Source: an uncultured Collinsella sp.
GTDB taxonomy: Bacteria > Actinomycetota > Coriobacteriia > Coriobacteriales > Coriobacteriaceae
Direction: 5' to 3'
Length of the DNA stretch: 48,847 nucleotides
Assembly: GCA_900766165.1 (NCBI GenBank)
Contig: CAAFUK010000049.1
Coordinates: 1-48,847, forward strand
Shown here: in pieces, positions 35,548 through 44,074 of the stretch
How the letters are laid out: each line of letters opens with the position of its first letter
How positions within the stretch are numbered: the stretch's first letter is position 1
The notes under the pieces: generated by a model
Told to the model about the DNA's origin: nothing
What the model saw: the letters and a program-made list of their open reading frames with translations, nothing else
Databases searched by the model: none
Translations under genes and position numbers: made by a program

Positions 35548-38298
35548 ATGTCTGACAAGCGCCGCACCTTTGCCGTTATCGACGGCAACTCGCTCATGCA
35601 TCGCGCCTTCCACGCCGTGCCGCCGACCATGAACGCGCCGGACGGTCGCCCCACCAACGCGATCTTTGGCTTTCTGAACATGTTTCTCAAGATGATCGAT
35701 GCCTTTAACCCCGACGGCGTCGTCGTGGCGTTTGACAAGGGTAAACCGCGCGTGCGCATGGAGATGCTGCCGCAGTATAAGGCGCAACGCCCGCCCATGG
35801 ACCCCGATCTGCATGCGCAGTTCCCTATGATTAAGGAGCTGCTCGCCGCGCTCAACGTGCCGATTCTGCAGTCCGAGGGCTGGGAAGGCGATGACATCCT
35901 GGGAACCATGGCGCGCCTGGGTGAAGAGGCCGGCTGCGACATGCTACTGGTGACCGGCGACCGCGACATGTATCAACTCGTGACCGAGCACGTCAACGTG
36001 GTCTCGACCCGCAAGGGCCTGTCCGACGTGGCGATTATGACGCCCGAGAGCGTGGACGACCTGTATCACGGCATTACGCCGGCGCTCGTGCCCGATTTTT
36101 ACGGTCTAAAGGGCGATACGTCCGACAACATCCCCGGTGTACCGGGCATCGGTCCCAAAAAGGCGAGTGCGCTCATTGCGAAGTACGGTAGCCTGGACGA
36201 AGTCATCGCGCATGCCGATGAGGTCAAGGGCAAGATGGGCGAGAACCTGCGTGCGCACATCGACGATGCGCTGCTGAGCCGCAAGGTTGCGACAATTCGC
36301 ACCGATGCGCCCGTCGAGCTCGACTTTGAGGCGACGTCCTTCCCGGCGTTTTCTGCCGATGAGGTTTCCGCGGCGCTGGGTACGCTTGGTATCACCGCCA
36401 TGCAGAACCGTTTCTTGGCGCTGATCGGCGGCGAGGGCGGGGCTGCTGCCGCTGCTAGAACGTTTGAGATGCCCACGATTGAGCGCACCGCTGCCGGCGA
36501 TGCCGAGGCGCTTGCTGACGTGGCGTCCGAGGTTTCGCGTGCGATCGAGGCGGGCGAGTGGGTCGCCACCGTGGTGGACGATGACAAGGAAGAGGGCGCG
36601 CTCTTTGGACTGACGCGCACGCTGTGGTTGGCGACGTCCAAGGGCCTCTTCGCGCTCGAGGAGGGCGACAGCTGCGCGGCGGCTGAGGTTGAGGGCTTCA
36701 ACTTCGTCCACGGCGTGATTGCTGGCGTGCTCGCGCGTCTGTTTATGGAGGGTCGCGTGGCGAGCCCGGATATGAAGGTGCTGTTGCACGAGCTTTCGCC
36801 CATCGATTCTTCTGAGCCCGAGCTCATGGATCCGCTGGCAGTCGATTCTACGCGCATCTTCGATACCGTGGTTGCCGCCTACCTGCTGGATTCCGACCGC
36901 TCCGAGTTCGATGAGGCATATCTTGCCGATACGTATCTGCAGATGGCGCTGCCTGCGGCGCGCGGCGCAGAGGGTGCCGGCGAGGACGCTCCGGCACCTG
37001 CCGCCCGTACTGCGGCTCTGACGCTGGCGCTCGTGGCGCCGTTGCGCGAGTGCATGGCCCGCGAGAACGCCGCCAACGTGTTCGATGGCATCGAGATGCC
37101 GCTCGTTCCGGTACTTGCCAAGATGGAGCGCGCGGGCATGCTCGTGGACCCCGAGCGCCTGCACAGTCTGTCCGAGGGTCTGGCGACCCAGATTGCCGAG
37201 GTCGAGCGCAGCATTCGCGACCTGGCGGGTGATGAGACGTTTAACATCGGTAGTCCCATGCAGCTGTCGCACGTGCTCTTTGATGTGATGGGGCTTCCGA
37301 CCAAGGGCCTCAAGAAGACTAAGCGCGGCTATTATTCGACCAATGCCAAGGTGTTGAGCGATCTTGCCCGCGACCACGAGATCGTGCGCCTGATTTTGGA
37401 CTGGCGTGAGAAGTCCAAGATCAAGTCAACCTATCTGGACACGCTGGGCCCGCTGCGCCGTGGTGACGGTCGTGTGCACACCACGTACAACCAGACCATC
37501 ACGGCAACGGGGCGTCTGTCCTCGAGCGACCCGAACCTGCAGAACATCCCGACGCGCTCGGAGCTGGGCCGCACCGTCAAAACGGCGTTTTCGGCAGGCG
37601 AGGGAAGCGTCTTTTTGGCGGTGGACTACTCGCAGATCGAGCTGCGTCTGCTGGCGCATCTTTCGGGTGACGAGCACCTGGTGCGCGCCTTTAACGAGGG
37701 CGAGGACTTCCATGCCGAGACGGCGGCGCGCGTGTTTGGTGTGCCGGTGTCCGAGGTGACGCCCGACCTGCGCAGCCGCGCCAAGGCCGTGAACTTTGGC
37801 ATCGTGTACGGCCAGCAGGCCTACGGTCTGTCGCAGTCGCTGCATATCTCGATGGCCGAGGCGCGCGATATGATCGACCGCTACTACGAGGCCTACCCGG
37901 GCGTGCGTACGTTCCTCGACAACGTGGTGGCGCGCGCCAAGCAGACGGGCTACGCCGAGACCATGTATGGCCGCAGACGCCATATTCCCGAGCTCAAGGC
38001 CAAAAATCCGCAACTTCGCGGCTTTGGCGAGCGCACAGCCATGAACCATCCCATGCAGGGCACCGCCGCCGACATCATCAAGATCGCGATGGCCCGCGTA
38101 AGCCGCCGTCTGGAAGAGGAGGGCTTTGCCGCCCACATGATCTTGCAGGTACACGACGAACTGGACTTTGAGTGCCCCATCGACGAAGTCGAGCGCCTAA
38201 CCACCATGGTTCGCGACGTCATGGAGCACGTCGTAGACCTCCGCGTCCCCCTAATCGCCGAAGCCAGCACCGGCATAACCTGGGCCGACGCGAAATAG
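35548..38298 (+). CDS. polA: DNA polymerase I
   Basis: Pol I fills gaps and removes RNA primers. The 916-residue protein has an N-terminal 5'-3' exonuclease domain (about 1-300; GWEGDDILGT, TGDRDMYQLV, GVPGIGPKKA), a central region where the 3'-5' exonuclease DxE is replaced (residues near WVATVVDDD), so proofreading is probably lost, and the polymerase: motif A DYSQIELR from D693, motif B R742..K746..NFGIVYG, motif C VHDE at 868-871. AGCGAGG fixes ATG 35548. Its last 50 codons shift toward C- and A-ending forms. Confidence 0.97.
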   Translation: MSDKRRTFAVIDGNSLMHRAFHAVPPTMNAPDGRPTNAIFGFLNMFLKMIDAFNPDGVVVAFDKGKPRVRMEMLPQYKAQRPPMDPDLHAQFPMIKELLAALNVPILQSEGWEGDDILGTMARLGEEAGCDMLLVTGDRDMYQLVTEHVNVVSTRKGLSDVAIMTPESVDDLYHGITPALVPDFYGLKGDTSDNIPGVPGIGPKKASALIAKYGSLDEVIAHADEVKGKMGENLRAHIDDALLSRKVATIRTDAPVELDFEATSFPAFSADEVSAALGTLGITAMQNRFLALIGGEGGAAAAARTFEMPTIERTAAGDAEALADVASEVSRAIEAGEWVATVVDDDKEEGALFGLTRTLWLATSKGLFALEEGDSCAAAEVEGFNFVHGVIAGVLARLFMEGRVASPDMKVLLHELSPIDSSEPELMDPLAVDSTRIFDTVVAAYLLDSDRSEFDEAYLADTYLQMALPAARGAEGAGEDAPAPAARTAALTLALVAPLRECMARENAANVFDGIEMPLVPVLAKMERAGMLVDPERLHSLSEGLATQIAEVERSIRDLAGDETFNIGSPMQLSHVLFDVMGLPTKGLKKTKRGYYSTNAKVLSDLARDHEIVRLILDWREKSKIKSTYLDTLGPLRRGDGRVHTTYNQTITATGRLSSSDPNLQNIPTRSELGRTVKTAFSAGEGSVFLAVDYSQIELRLLAHLSGDEHLVRAFNEGEDFHAETAARVFGVPVSEVTPDLRSRAKAVNFGIVYGQQAYGLSQSLHISMAEARDMIDRYYEAYPGVRTFLDNVVARAKQTGYAETMYGRRRHIPELKAKNPQLRGFGERTAMNHPMQGTAADIIKIAMARVSRRLEEEGFAAHMILQVHDELDFECPIDEVERLTTMVRDVMEHVVDLRVPLIAEASTGITWADAK

Positions 38299-38331
38299 AA
38301 AAACAGCCACAGGTCCAAAGCAGCCAAACCA

Positions 38332-38364
38332 GAAGGGAGTCCCTTTCAGCAAGGAACTCCCTTC
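38332..38364 (+). terminator. hairpin after polA
   Basis: GAAGGGAGT(38332-38340) pairs with ACTCCCTTC(38356-38364) with a further inner CCTT/AAGG. It is followed by ATCCATAATTATT rather than a T-run, so termination is probable but not classical. Confidence 0.55.
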
Positions 38365-38431
38365 ATCCATAATTATTCAGCCAAGTATCTAGACGCCAAG
38401 ACGCCATCTAGGCGGCAAGCAAGTCACCCTA

Positions 38432-38561
38432 GGACCTGGCCGGGCGAGGCGGGTAAGTTTTTCGTAGATTCCGCACGAGCCGGAAAGCACTTAATGTGCT
38501 TTCCGAGCGAGCCCAGGACCTGACCGAACGAAAAACTTACCCGTCTCGCCCGGCCAGGTCC
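38432..38561. repeat. 130-base palindromic hairpin element
   Basis: Two 33-base arms, 38432-38464 and 38529-38561, are complementary with one mismatch (a G-U pair in RNA). Inside is a second, perfect 10-bp hairpin CGGAAAGCAC(38481-38490)-TTAAT-GTGCTTTCCG(38496-38505). It fills most of the gap between polA and the convergent HAD gene, ending 12 bases from the HAD stop. Size and layout resemble the 24593-24700 element, though the arm sequences differ. Confidence 0.9.
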
Positions 38562-38572
38562 GACGAGCCACG

Positions 38573-39400
38573 TTAACGAGCCGCCAAGATGGCGTCGATG
38601 AGCGTCAGTACGCCCCCGTCGTTGTTGCTCGGAATGCGCCATTTGGCATGCGCGTTCATGTGCTCCTCGGCATTGTCCACGATAAAGCTGTGACCGACGC
38701 GCTCCAGCATGGGGATGTCGTTGTACGTATCGCCCACGGCGGCGGCGTCGGCGATATCGATGCCCAGGTGTTCGCACAGGTGCGCGACGCCGGCGCCCTT
38801 GTCGACGCCCAGGTTCATAAAGTCGATCCACTCGCGCCCGGCGTTGGTGACGTAGAGCTTGTCCGAGAACTCGGGGCTATAGGTCTCGCGGAAAGCGGGC
38901 TCGGCGTCGTAGCCTGGGAAGAAGACCGAAATCTTGTTGGACTCGAAATCGATGCCCTCAAAGCTGTCGACGTAGTTGATTGTGTTGTAGTAGACGCTGA
39001 TCTCGTCGTGGTATTGATGGTCGCGGGCAAGCACGTAGAACTCGTCGAAGCAGCACAGGACGGGGACAGCGCGAGGATCCTCCGAGGCACGGTTCAAGAC
39101 CTGCTGATACAGCTCCACGTCAATATTGCTCTTATAGATATAGCTGCCGCGATAGATCACGCAAGCTCCGTTGTCGGGACAAAAGGCGAGGCGGTTCTTG
39201 ATGCCCTCGAACATCTCCTCGAGCTTGGGGGCGGGACGTCCGCTGGCGGGGCAGAATACGATGTCGGCGTCGGCGAGCTTGTCCAGGCGCTCATCAAGAC
39301 CCTGGGGCAGCACGCGCTCGTCGGTCAGCAGCGTCTTGTCCATGTCGACGGCGAGAATCTTAATGTTTCCGATATTGGCGTCCGATTCGTAAGTTTGCAT
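38573..39400 (-). CDS. Cof-type HAD-superfamily phosphatase
   Basis: Cof-type (HAD-IIB) enzymes hydrolyse phosphate from sugar phosphates, FMN or similar small molecules. The 275-residue protein has motif I DMDKTLLTDE (nucleophile Asp first), motif II within CPASGRP, the cap region, and motif III/IV KGAGVAHLCEHLG and GDTYNDIPML. The substrate cannot be predicted. AAAGGCTCGC precedes the ATG at 39400. It diverges from argG. Confidence 0.9.
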   Translation of the reverse strand: MQTYESDANIGNIKILAVDMDKTLLTDERVLPQGLDERLDKLADADIVFCPASGRPAPKLEEMFEGIKNRLAFCPDNGACVIYRGSYIYKSNIDVELYQQVLNRASEDPRAVPVLCCFDEFYVLARDHQYHDEISVYYNTINYVDSFEGIDFESNKISVFFPGYDAEPAFRETYSPEFSDKLYVTNAGREWIDFMNLGVDKGAGVAHLCEHLGIDIADAAAVGDTYNDIPMLERVGHSFIVDNAEEHMNAHAKWRIPSNNDGGVLTLIDAILAAR

Positions 39401-39510
39401 AAAAGCGAGCCTTTCGTTTCGAGATTGTTTCAGACGTTATAACCATCAATTCGTAGTCGGGCGTATTTTCGCAGGAACGGAGCGTATTTGCACCACGCTT
39501 CACAAAGTAA

Positions 39511-39571
39511 TGAAAAAACTTTTCAGAAATTTGAATTTGTCACTTGTGCTGCGGGCACTTTAGCGTAATAT
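39511..39571 (+). promoter_or_regulatory. candidate argG promoter with operator-like palindrome
   Basis: TTGTGC(39544-39549), a 16-base spacer and TAATAT(39566-39571) form a promoter candidate about 385 bases before argG. Upstream, TGAAAA-AAC-TTTTCA (39511-39525) is a perfect 6-bp palindrome, loosely like ArgR boxes (TGAAT-type halves). The whole 39401-39674 stretch is AT-rich and otherwise shows no gene. A second, weaker promoter (TTGCTA 39859, GTATAT 39884) lies nearer argG. Confidence 0.4.
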
Positions 39572-39674
39572 AGCGACCATCGAAAACGGAGACGGAAAAA
39601 CAACCGCTTACCGAGGAAAAGGTACCGTTTACGATATTAGAATTGCGCCCGGCGATAGGTGAAAGGAGAGGCAG

Positions 39675-39749
39675 ATGCAGTTCGTAACGATCATCACCAC
39701 TGTAGACAATGCCATCCGACGCCAGCGCGCAATTTCCCGACGACGATAA
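39675..39749 (+). CDS. candidate arginine leader peptide upstream of argG
   Basis: A 24-codon ORF has a strong ribosome site, GAAAGGAGAGG, just before its ATG. The last ten residues are RRQRAISRRR: six Arg in ten, four encoded by CGA (a codon I see rarely in neighbouring genes), directly before TAA. Peptides rich in the end-product amino acid lead biosynthetic operons controlled by ribosome stalling, and argG makes argininosuccinate for arginine. The ORF lies 206 bases before argG on the same strand and downstream of the promoter candidate. No homologue is known to me; function is inference. Confidence 0.5.
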   Translation: MQFVTIITTVDNAIRRQRAISRRR

Positions 39750-39801
39750 CAATCGTCTCTGTCCGCATGGGGCGAATTGCCTCAACAGAGTCATTTTGAG
39801 G
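39742..39801 (+). promoter_or_regulatory. candidate attenuator hairpins in the argG leader
   Basis: Hairpin 1, GACGAT(39742-39747)/ATCGTC(39752-39757), covers the last Arg codons and stop of the leader ORF. Hairpin 2, CTCTGT(39757-39762)...GGGGC-GAATT-GCCTC...ACAGAG(39785-39790), is followed by TCATTTTG, a weak terminator-like end. Hairpin 3, CCTCAA(39780-39785)/TTGAGG(39796-39801), uses the right arm of hairpin 2, so 2 and 3 exclude each other. This is the layout of an attenuator, but the T-run is poor. Confidence 0.4.
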
Positions 39802-39954
39802 TCGTTGGGTTTTAGCACGACATTGCTGCATGTTTCTAGGGCATGTATGTGCTGATTTTTGCTATTTAACCTGATATTGCACGGTATATGACCTTGAAAT
39901 GACTTGCAACTGACCGATGTTCTAACTAGCTACCAAGGGCGAAAGGAAACAGCC

Positions 39955-41181
39955 ATGAGCAAGGAAAAAGTCGTTCTCGCATATTCCGGTGGTCTTGATA
40001 CATCCGTATGTGTCAAGTGGCTCCAGGACGAGAAGAATCTCGATGTCGTTTGTGTCTGCGGCAACGTGGGCCAGGAAGAGACCGGACTGGATGCCAAGAA
40101 GCAGAAGGCGCTCGACCTGGGCGTTCTCGATTGCCAGGTGCTCGACCTGCGCGACGAGTTCTCCGATGAGTTCCTGACCAAAGCTATTGCAGCAAACTCC
40201 ATGTACGAGAACAAGTATCCGCTGCTCTCCGCCCTGTCTCGCCCGCTGCTTGCCAAGAAGCTTGTTGAGGTCGCCCACGAGTTTGGCGCGACCTACGTCG
40301 CCCACGGCTGCACCGGCAAGGGTAACGACCAGGTCCGTTTTGAGGCCGCCGTCAAGGCCCTCGACCCCGAGCTCAAGGTTATCGCCCCGGTGCGCGAGTG
40401 GGATCTGAAGTGCCGTCCCGACGAGGTCGCCTATGCCCACGCTCACAACGTGCCGGTTCCCGAGGGTGCCAACGACAACCCCTATTCCATCGACGACAAC
40501 CTGTGGGGTCGTGCCATTGAGTGCGGTCACCTGGAGGATCCCTGGAACGAGCCGCTCGACGACGCTTGGGTTATGACCAAGAACCCCGAGGACACGCCGG
40601 ACACCCCGACCTACACCGAGATTGAGTTTGAGGCCGGCAAGCCCGTCGCCGTCGACGGCAAGAAGATGAAGCTCTCCGAGATCGTCATCGCCCTCAACAA
40701 GATCTCCGGCGACAATGGCTTTGGCCGTCTCGATCTGGTCGAGGATCGCCTGGTGGGCCTTAAGAGCCGCGAGTGCTACGAGGTTCCCGGCGCCCTGACG
40801 CTCATCACCGCCCACAAGGCGCTCGAGGACATCTGCGTCGAGGGCGACCTGCTCAAGACCAAGATTAAGCTCGAGCAGGATTGGGCCACCGCCGTGTACA
40901 ACGGCCAGTGGTACAGCCCGCTCAAAAACGCGCTCGACGCCTTTATGGCTGACACCCAGAAGTTCGTGACCGGCACTGTCCGTCTGAAGTTCTTTAAGGG
41001 CAACTGCCATGTCGTCGGCCGCAAGAGCCCCTTCAGCCTCTACGACTACGGTCTGGCTACCTACGACCGCGACACCACGTTTGACGAGAAGGCCAGCGCC
41101 GGCTTTATCGAGATCGATACGCTGTCGCTCAAGACGTGGGCAAAGGTCCAGGGCCCCAGCTCTGCGGCCGCCCAGGCCTAG
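39955..41181 (+). CDS. argG: argininosuccinate synthase
   Basis: ArgG joins citrulline and aspartate with ATP. The 408-residue protein has the N-type ATP loop AYSGGLDTS at 9-17, AHGCTGKGNDQVRFE, DNLWGRAIECG and SRECYEVPGALTL. GAAAGGAAAC precedes ATG 39955. Its partner argH follows after a terminator and a small ORF, so the two are probably separate transcripts. The long leader (see neighbouring entries) suggests regulation by arginine. Confidence 0.97.
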   Translation: MSKEKVVLAYSGGLDTSVCVKWLQDEKNLDVVCVCGNVGQEETGLDAKKQKALDLGVLDCQVLDLRDEFSDEFLTKAIAANSMYENKYPLLSALSRPLLAKKLVEVAHEFGATYVAHGCTGKGNDQVRFEAAVKALDPELKVIAPVREWDLKCRPDEVAYAHAHNVPVPEGANDNPYSIDDNLWGRAIECGHLEDPWNEPLDDAWVMTKNPEDTPDTPTYTEIEFEAGKPVAVDGKKMKLSEIVIALNKISGDNGFGRLDLVEDRLVGLKSRECYEVPGALTLITAHKALEDICVEGDLLKTKIKLEQDWATAVYNGQWYSPLKNALDAFMADTQKFVTGTVRLKFFKGNCHVVGRKSPFSLYDYGLATYDRDTTFDEKASAGFIEIDTLSLKTWAKVQGPSSAAAQA

Positions 41182-41334
41182 CGCCTCCTTCCCTTGGTAT
41201 CCGCGCGGCCCATCCGCGTGATACATAACGGGCGCACGGGGTCCCTACCTTTCGTTATGCTTGCTGACACTTCTTAACATCGGTGGCCCCTACGTTCCGC
41301 CCGCATATATGATGCCGCGTCTGCGGCTGAGTCC

Positions 41335-41364
41335 GAGCCCCGCCGGGGTTGTCCGGCGGGGCTC
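41335..41364 (+). terminator. terminator hairpin after argG
   Basis: GAGCCCCGCCGG(41335-41346)/CCGGCGGGGCTC(41353-41364), a perfect 12-bp stem with a GGTTGT loop, followed by CTTCTATC, a short pyrimidine run. Confidence 0.75.
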
Positions 41365-41414
41365 CTTCTATCAATTTGGCGGCTCTGTGCCTATATATAT
41401 GAGGAGTATCCATT

Positions 41415-41585
41415 ATGTTCAATGCTATCGCGCATGCTTTGCTTGCCCTAGCGCCCGAGTTCGATGCTGTAAAGGTCGAGGACGTCCCTATGAGCCTGAA
41501 GGCTTGGATTGACGGTTCGCAGGGCAACATCCGGAGGGAGACGTTGGGCGCCAAGTGCATGGTGCGTCACTTCTTTGCAAATTAG
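41415..41585 (+). CDS. uncharacterised 56-residue protein between argG and argH
   Basis: This short ORF has a good ribosome site (GAGGAG, about 10 bases before ATG 41415) and CTATATATA just upstream, which could be a -10. The protein starts hydrophobic (FNAIAHALLALAP) and ends basic with GSQGNIRRETLGAKCMVRHFFAN. I do not recognise it. Its place between the argG terminator and argH suggests either a small independent gene or a degraded remnant. Confidence 0.45.
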   Translation: MFNAIAHALLALAPEFDAVKVEDVPMSLKAWIDGSQGNIRRETLGAKCMVRHFFAN

Positions 41586-41703
41586 CTATATGGCCTCGCG
41601 CACGGTGGGGAATATGCAAAACTAGCGGTTGAAAAATCGCTTTAGCGATATGGCGCATTGCTTTGGGCGCTTGTTTTGGTATTTGGAGAAAGGAGACGGT
41701 TCC

Positions 41704-43134
41704 ATGGCTCTTTGGGGCGGTCGTTTTGAGGCGGGCGTGGCCGAGGTCACGCAGGAGTTTGGCGCGTCGTTGCCTGTCGACAAGCATCTCTATAAGCAGG
41801 ATATCGCCGGCTCTAAGGCACATGCCAAGATGCTGGCCGCCCAGGGCATCATCAGTGCCGAGGACGAGCAGGCGATCGCCGAGGGCCTGACCGGAATCGA
41901 ACAGGATATCGATGCCGGCAACTTTACCTTCGATATCAACGACGAGGACATCCATATGTCCATCGAGAGCGAGCTGACGCGTCGCATCGGTGAGGCCGGT
42001 AAGCGCTTGCATACTGGGCGTTCGCGCAACGACCAGGTGGCGACCGACACGCGCCTGGGCGTCAAGGCACTGGCCAAGGAGCTCATGGAGGCCAATCTTG
42101 AGCTGCGCCATGTGCTGGTGGATGCGGCCAAGAAGTACGACAAGGTGATTCTGCCGGGCTACACGCATATGCAGCACGCCCAGCCCGTGCTGCTCTCGCA
42201 TCATCTGCTGGCTTATTCCTGGATGTTCGCGCGCGACTTTACGCGCCTGAAGGCCGCCTTTGATGCCGCCGACAACTGCCCGCTGGGTGCTGCCGCGCTT
42301 GCCGGTACGAGCTATCCGCTCGATCGCCAGATGACGGCTGCCGAACTTGGCTTTGCAGGCGTGATTCCCAACTCGCTCGATGCGGTTTCCGATCGTGATT
42401 TCCTGCTCGACCTGCATTACGCCGGCTCCGTCATGGCGATGCACCTGTCGCGTCTTTCCGAGGAGATCGTGCTGTGGTCGAGCTCCGAATTTGGCTTTAT
42501 CACGCTTTCAGACTCGTACTCCACTGGCTCGTCTATCATGCCGCAGAAGAAGAATCCCGACTTTGCCGAGCTTATCCGCGGCAAGAGCGGCCGAGTCTAT
42601 GGCAACCTGGTGCAGCTGCTCGTGACCATGAAGGGCTTGCCGCTTGCTTATAACAAGGACTTGCAGGAGGACAAGGAGGGCGCGCTCGATACCGCCCATA
42701 CGCTCATGCAGTGTCTGTCCGTTATGGCCGGAATGATTTCGACCTGGACCGTCAACGAGGATGCCATGGCGCGCGAGTGCGGCGTGGGACACCTTGCCGC
42801 CACCGATGTTGCCGATTACCTGGCCAAGCGTGGCCTGCCGTTCCGCGAGGCACATGCCGTGGTGGGGCATCTGGTCCTGATTTGCGAGAAGCGCGGCTGT
42901 AATCTTGAGGACCTGCCGTTTGAGGTGTTCCAGGAGGCAAGCCCGCTCTTTGAGCGCGACATTACCGAGGCGCTCGACATCCCGTCGATTGTCGCCGCGC
43001 GCACGACCGAGGGCGGCACCGCTCCTGCCGCCGTTGCCGCGCAGCTGCAGCGTGCCGAGTCACAGCTCGTGGCCGACGAGGGCGCGTTTGGATCGCTGAC
43101 CAAGGTAGTCGAGATGGGACACGGGGCAAAGTAG
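41704..43134 (+). CDS. argH: argininosuccinate lyase
   Basis: ArgH splits argininosuccinate to arginine and fumarate. The 476-residue protein has LWGGRFEAG at the start, HTGRSRNDQVATD, the THMQHAQPV His motif and the lyase signature GSSIMPQKKNPD at about 275-286. AAAGGAGACGG fixes ATG 41704. The preceding 118 bases carry no further gene. Confidence 0.97.
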   Translation: MALWGGRFEAGVAEVTQEFGASLPVDKHLYKQDIAGSKAHAKMLAAQGIISAEDEQAIAEGLTGIEQDIDAGNFTFDINDEDIHMSIESELTRRIGEAGKRLHTGRSRNDQVATDTRLGVKALAKELMEANLELRHVLVDAAKKYDKVILPGYTHMQHAQPVLLSHHLLAYSWMFARDFTRLKAAFDAADNCPLGAAALAGTSYPLDRQMTAAELGFAGVIPNSLDAVSDRDFLLDLHYAGSVMAMHLSRLSEEIVLWSSSEFGFITLSDSYSTGSSIMPQKKNPDFAELIRGKSGRVYGNLVQLLVTMKGLPLAYNKDLQEDKEGALDTAHTLMQCLSVMAGMISTWTVNEDAMARECGVGHLAATDVADYLAKRGLPFREAHAVVGHLVLICEKRGCNLEDLPFEVFQEASPLFERDITEALDIPSIVAARTTEGGTAPAAVAAQLQRAESQLVADEGAFGSLTKVVEMGHGAK

Positions 43135-43185
43135 GGGTTTGGCTGAAGCCGTATTGCCCTTTTATCGATAAATCGTTTTGCTTTT

Positions 43186-43219
43186 ACGGGCGCCTTCTGT
43201 TGCGGGCGCCCGTATTTTG
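43186..43219 (+). terminator. Rho-independent terminator after argH
   Basis: ACGGGCGCC(43186-43194)/GGCGCCCGT(43205-43213), a 9-bp stem followed by ATTTTG. Confidence 0.88.
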
Positions 43220-43518
43220 TTGCTATGGGGGAGGGGCTTGTCGAGAACTTCTGTAGGACCTTTGGGCAGGTTGTGAAGGGGATACGTTCGCGGGTGGCAA
43301 CCGACCGTCTGCTCTGTTCGATGCGGTTGATGGGCGGTCGGATGGTACTCTAATCGGGCTTCGAAACAGAAGTGACACATATGGAGCGCTTTAATAAATT
43401 GTTGCGTTTCAATAAACAGCTTTTTGTTTAACTGCAGCTAAAACTCTGTTACGATGCAGTCCAGGCGGGTGCCGGAATGGGACTTGGGCACGCGCGAACC
43501 TACTTGAAAGGCTACCTT
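43220..43518 (+). promoter_or_regulatory. argH-ndk gap with ndk promoter
   Basis: No gene is seen. TTTAAC(43427-43432), a 17-base spacer and TACGAT(43450-43455) make a good promoter for ndk in an AT-rich stretch. An inverted repeat CCGACCG/CGGTCGG lies around 43299-43340. Confidence 0.5.
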
Positions 43519-43923
43519 ATGGCTATCGAGAAGACCTTCATCATGATTAAGCCCGACGCCGTGCGCGACCGCAAGATCGGCGAGATTGTTGCTCGCATCG
43601 AGCGCAGCGGCCTTGTCATCGAGCGCATGGAGATGACCACGCTCGAGCGCGCTACCGTCGAGGAGCACTACGCCCATCTGGCCGACAAGCCCTTCTTTGG
43701 CGGTCTCTCTGACTTTATGACGAGCGGTCCGGTCGTCAAGATGGTCGTTTCCGGTCTCTCCGCCGTCTCCAAGATGCGCACCCTTATGGGCGCTACCAAC
43801 CCGCTTGATGCTGCCCCCGGCACCATCCGCGGCGACTTCGCTGTCGATGTCAACGCCAACGTGATCCACGGCTCCGACTGCCTGGAGAACGCCGAGATCG
43901 AGATCAAGCGCTTCTTTGGCTAA
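43519..43923 (+). CDS. ndk: nucleoside diphosphate kinase
   Basis: Ndk balances nucleoside triphosphates by moving the gamma phosphate through a phospho-His. The 134-residue protein has KTFIMIKPDAVRDRKIGEI and the active site NVIHGSD with H117. Length is standard. GAAAGG precedes ATG 43519; the GTG-side extension upstream is not needed. Confidence 0.97.
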   Translation: MAIEKTFIMIKPDAVRDRKIGEIVARIERSGLVIERMEMTTLERATVEEHYAHLADKPFFGGLSDFMTSGPVVKMVVSGLSAVSKMRTLMGATNPLDAAPGTIRGDFAVDVNANVIHGSDCLENAEIEIKRFFG

Positions 43924-43963
43924 ACCAGCTTTGACTCCTTAAAGCTGTTAGCGTGTGGCTTGG

Positions 43964-43997
43964 GCACCGCGGAACTCCATCCGCGGCGCTCTTTTAT
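43964..43997 (+). terminator. Rho-independent terminator after ndk
   Basis: CCGCGGA(43967-43973)/TCCGCGG(43980-43986), extended by GC pairs past an A/C mismatch, then CTCTTTTATT. Confidence 0.85.
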
Positions 43998-44011
43998 TCC
44001 AAAATCTATGA

Positions 44012-44048
44012 AGGGGCCCGCTCGGATATGAGTTTCGAGCGGGCCCCT
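44012..44048 (-). terminator. terminator hairpin of rpiB
   Basis: A perfect 13-bp stem AGGGGCCCGCTCG(44012-44024)/CGAGCGGGCCCCT(44036-44048) follows the rpiB stop on the minus strand; the sequence after it is TTCATAGATTTTGG, a weak T-rich end. Confidence 0.75.
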
Positions 44049-44074
44049 GCTGTTAGCTTGTGGCACTGAGTAGT

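Noticed and set aside
39596..39670. T-box riboswitch before argG, suggested by AAGGTACCG
   Set aside because: The T-box needs a longer AGGGTGGTACCGCG-type sequence and a specifier stem with an Arg codon; neither is seen.
39540..39818. A 92-codon minus-strand ORF upstream of argG
   Set aside because: It has no convincing ribosome site or family resemblance and overlaps the better supported plus-strand leader ORF. It could still be real but I cannot support it.
43162..43380. A 72-codon minus-strand ORF in the argH-ndk gap
   Set aside because: It covers the argH terminator, has unusual composition and no ribosome site.
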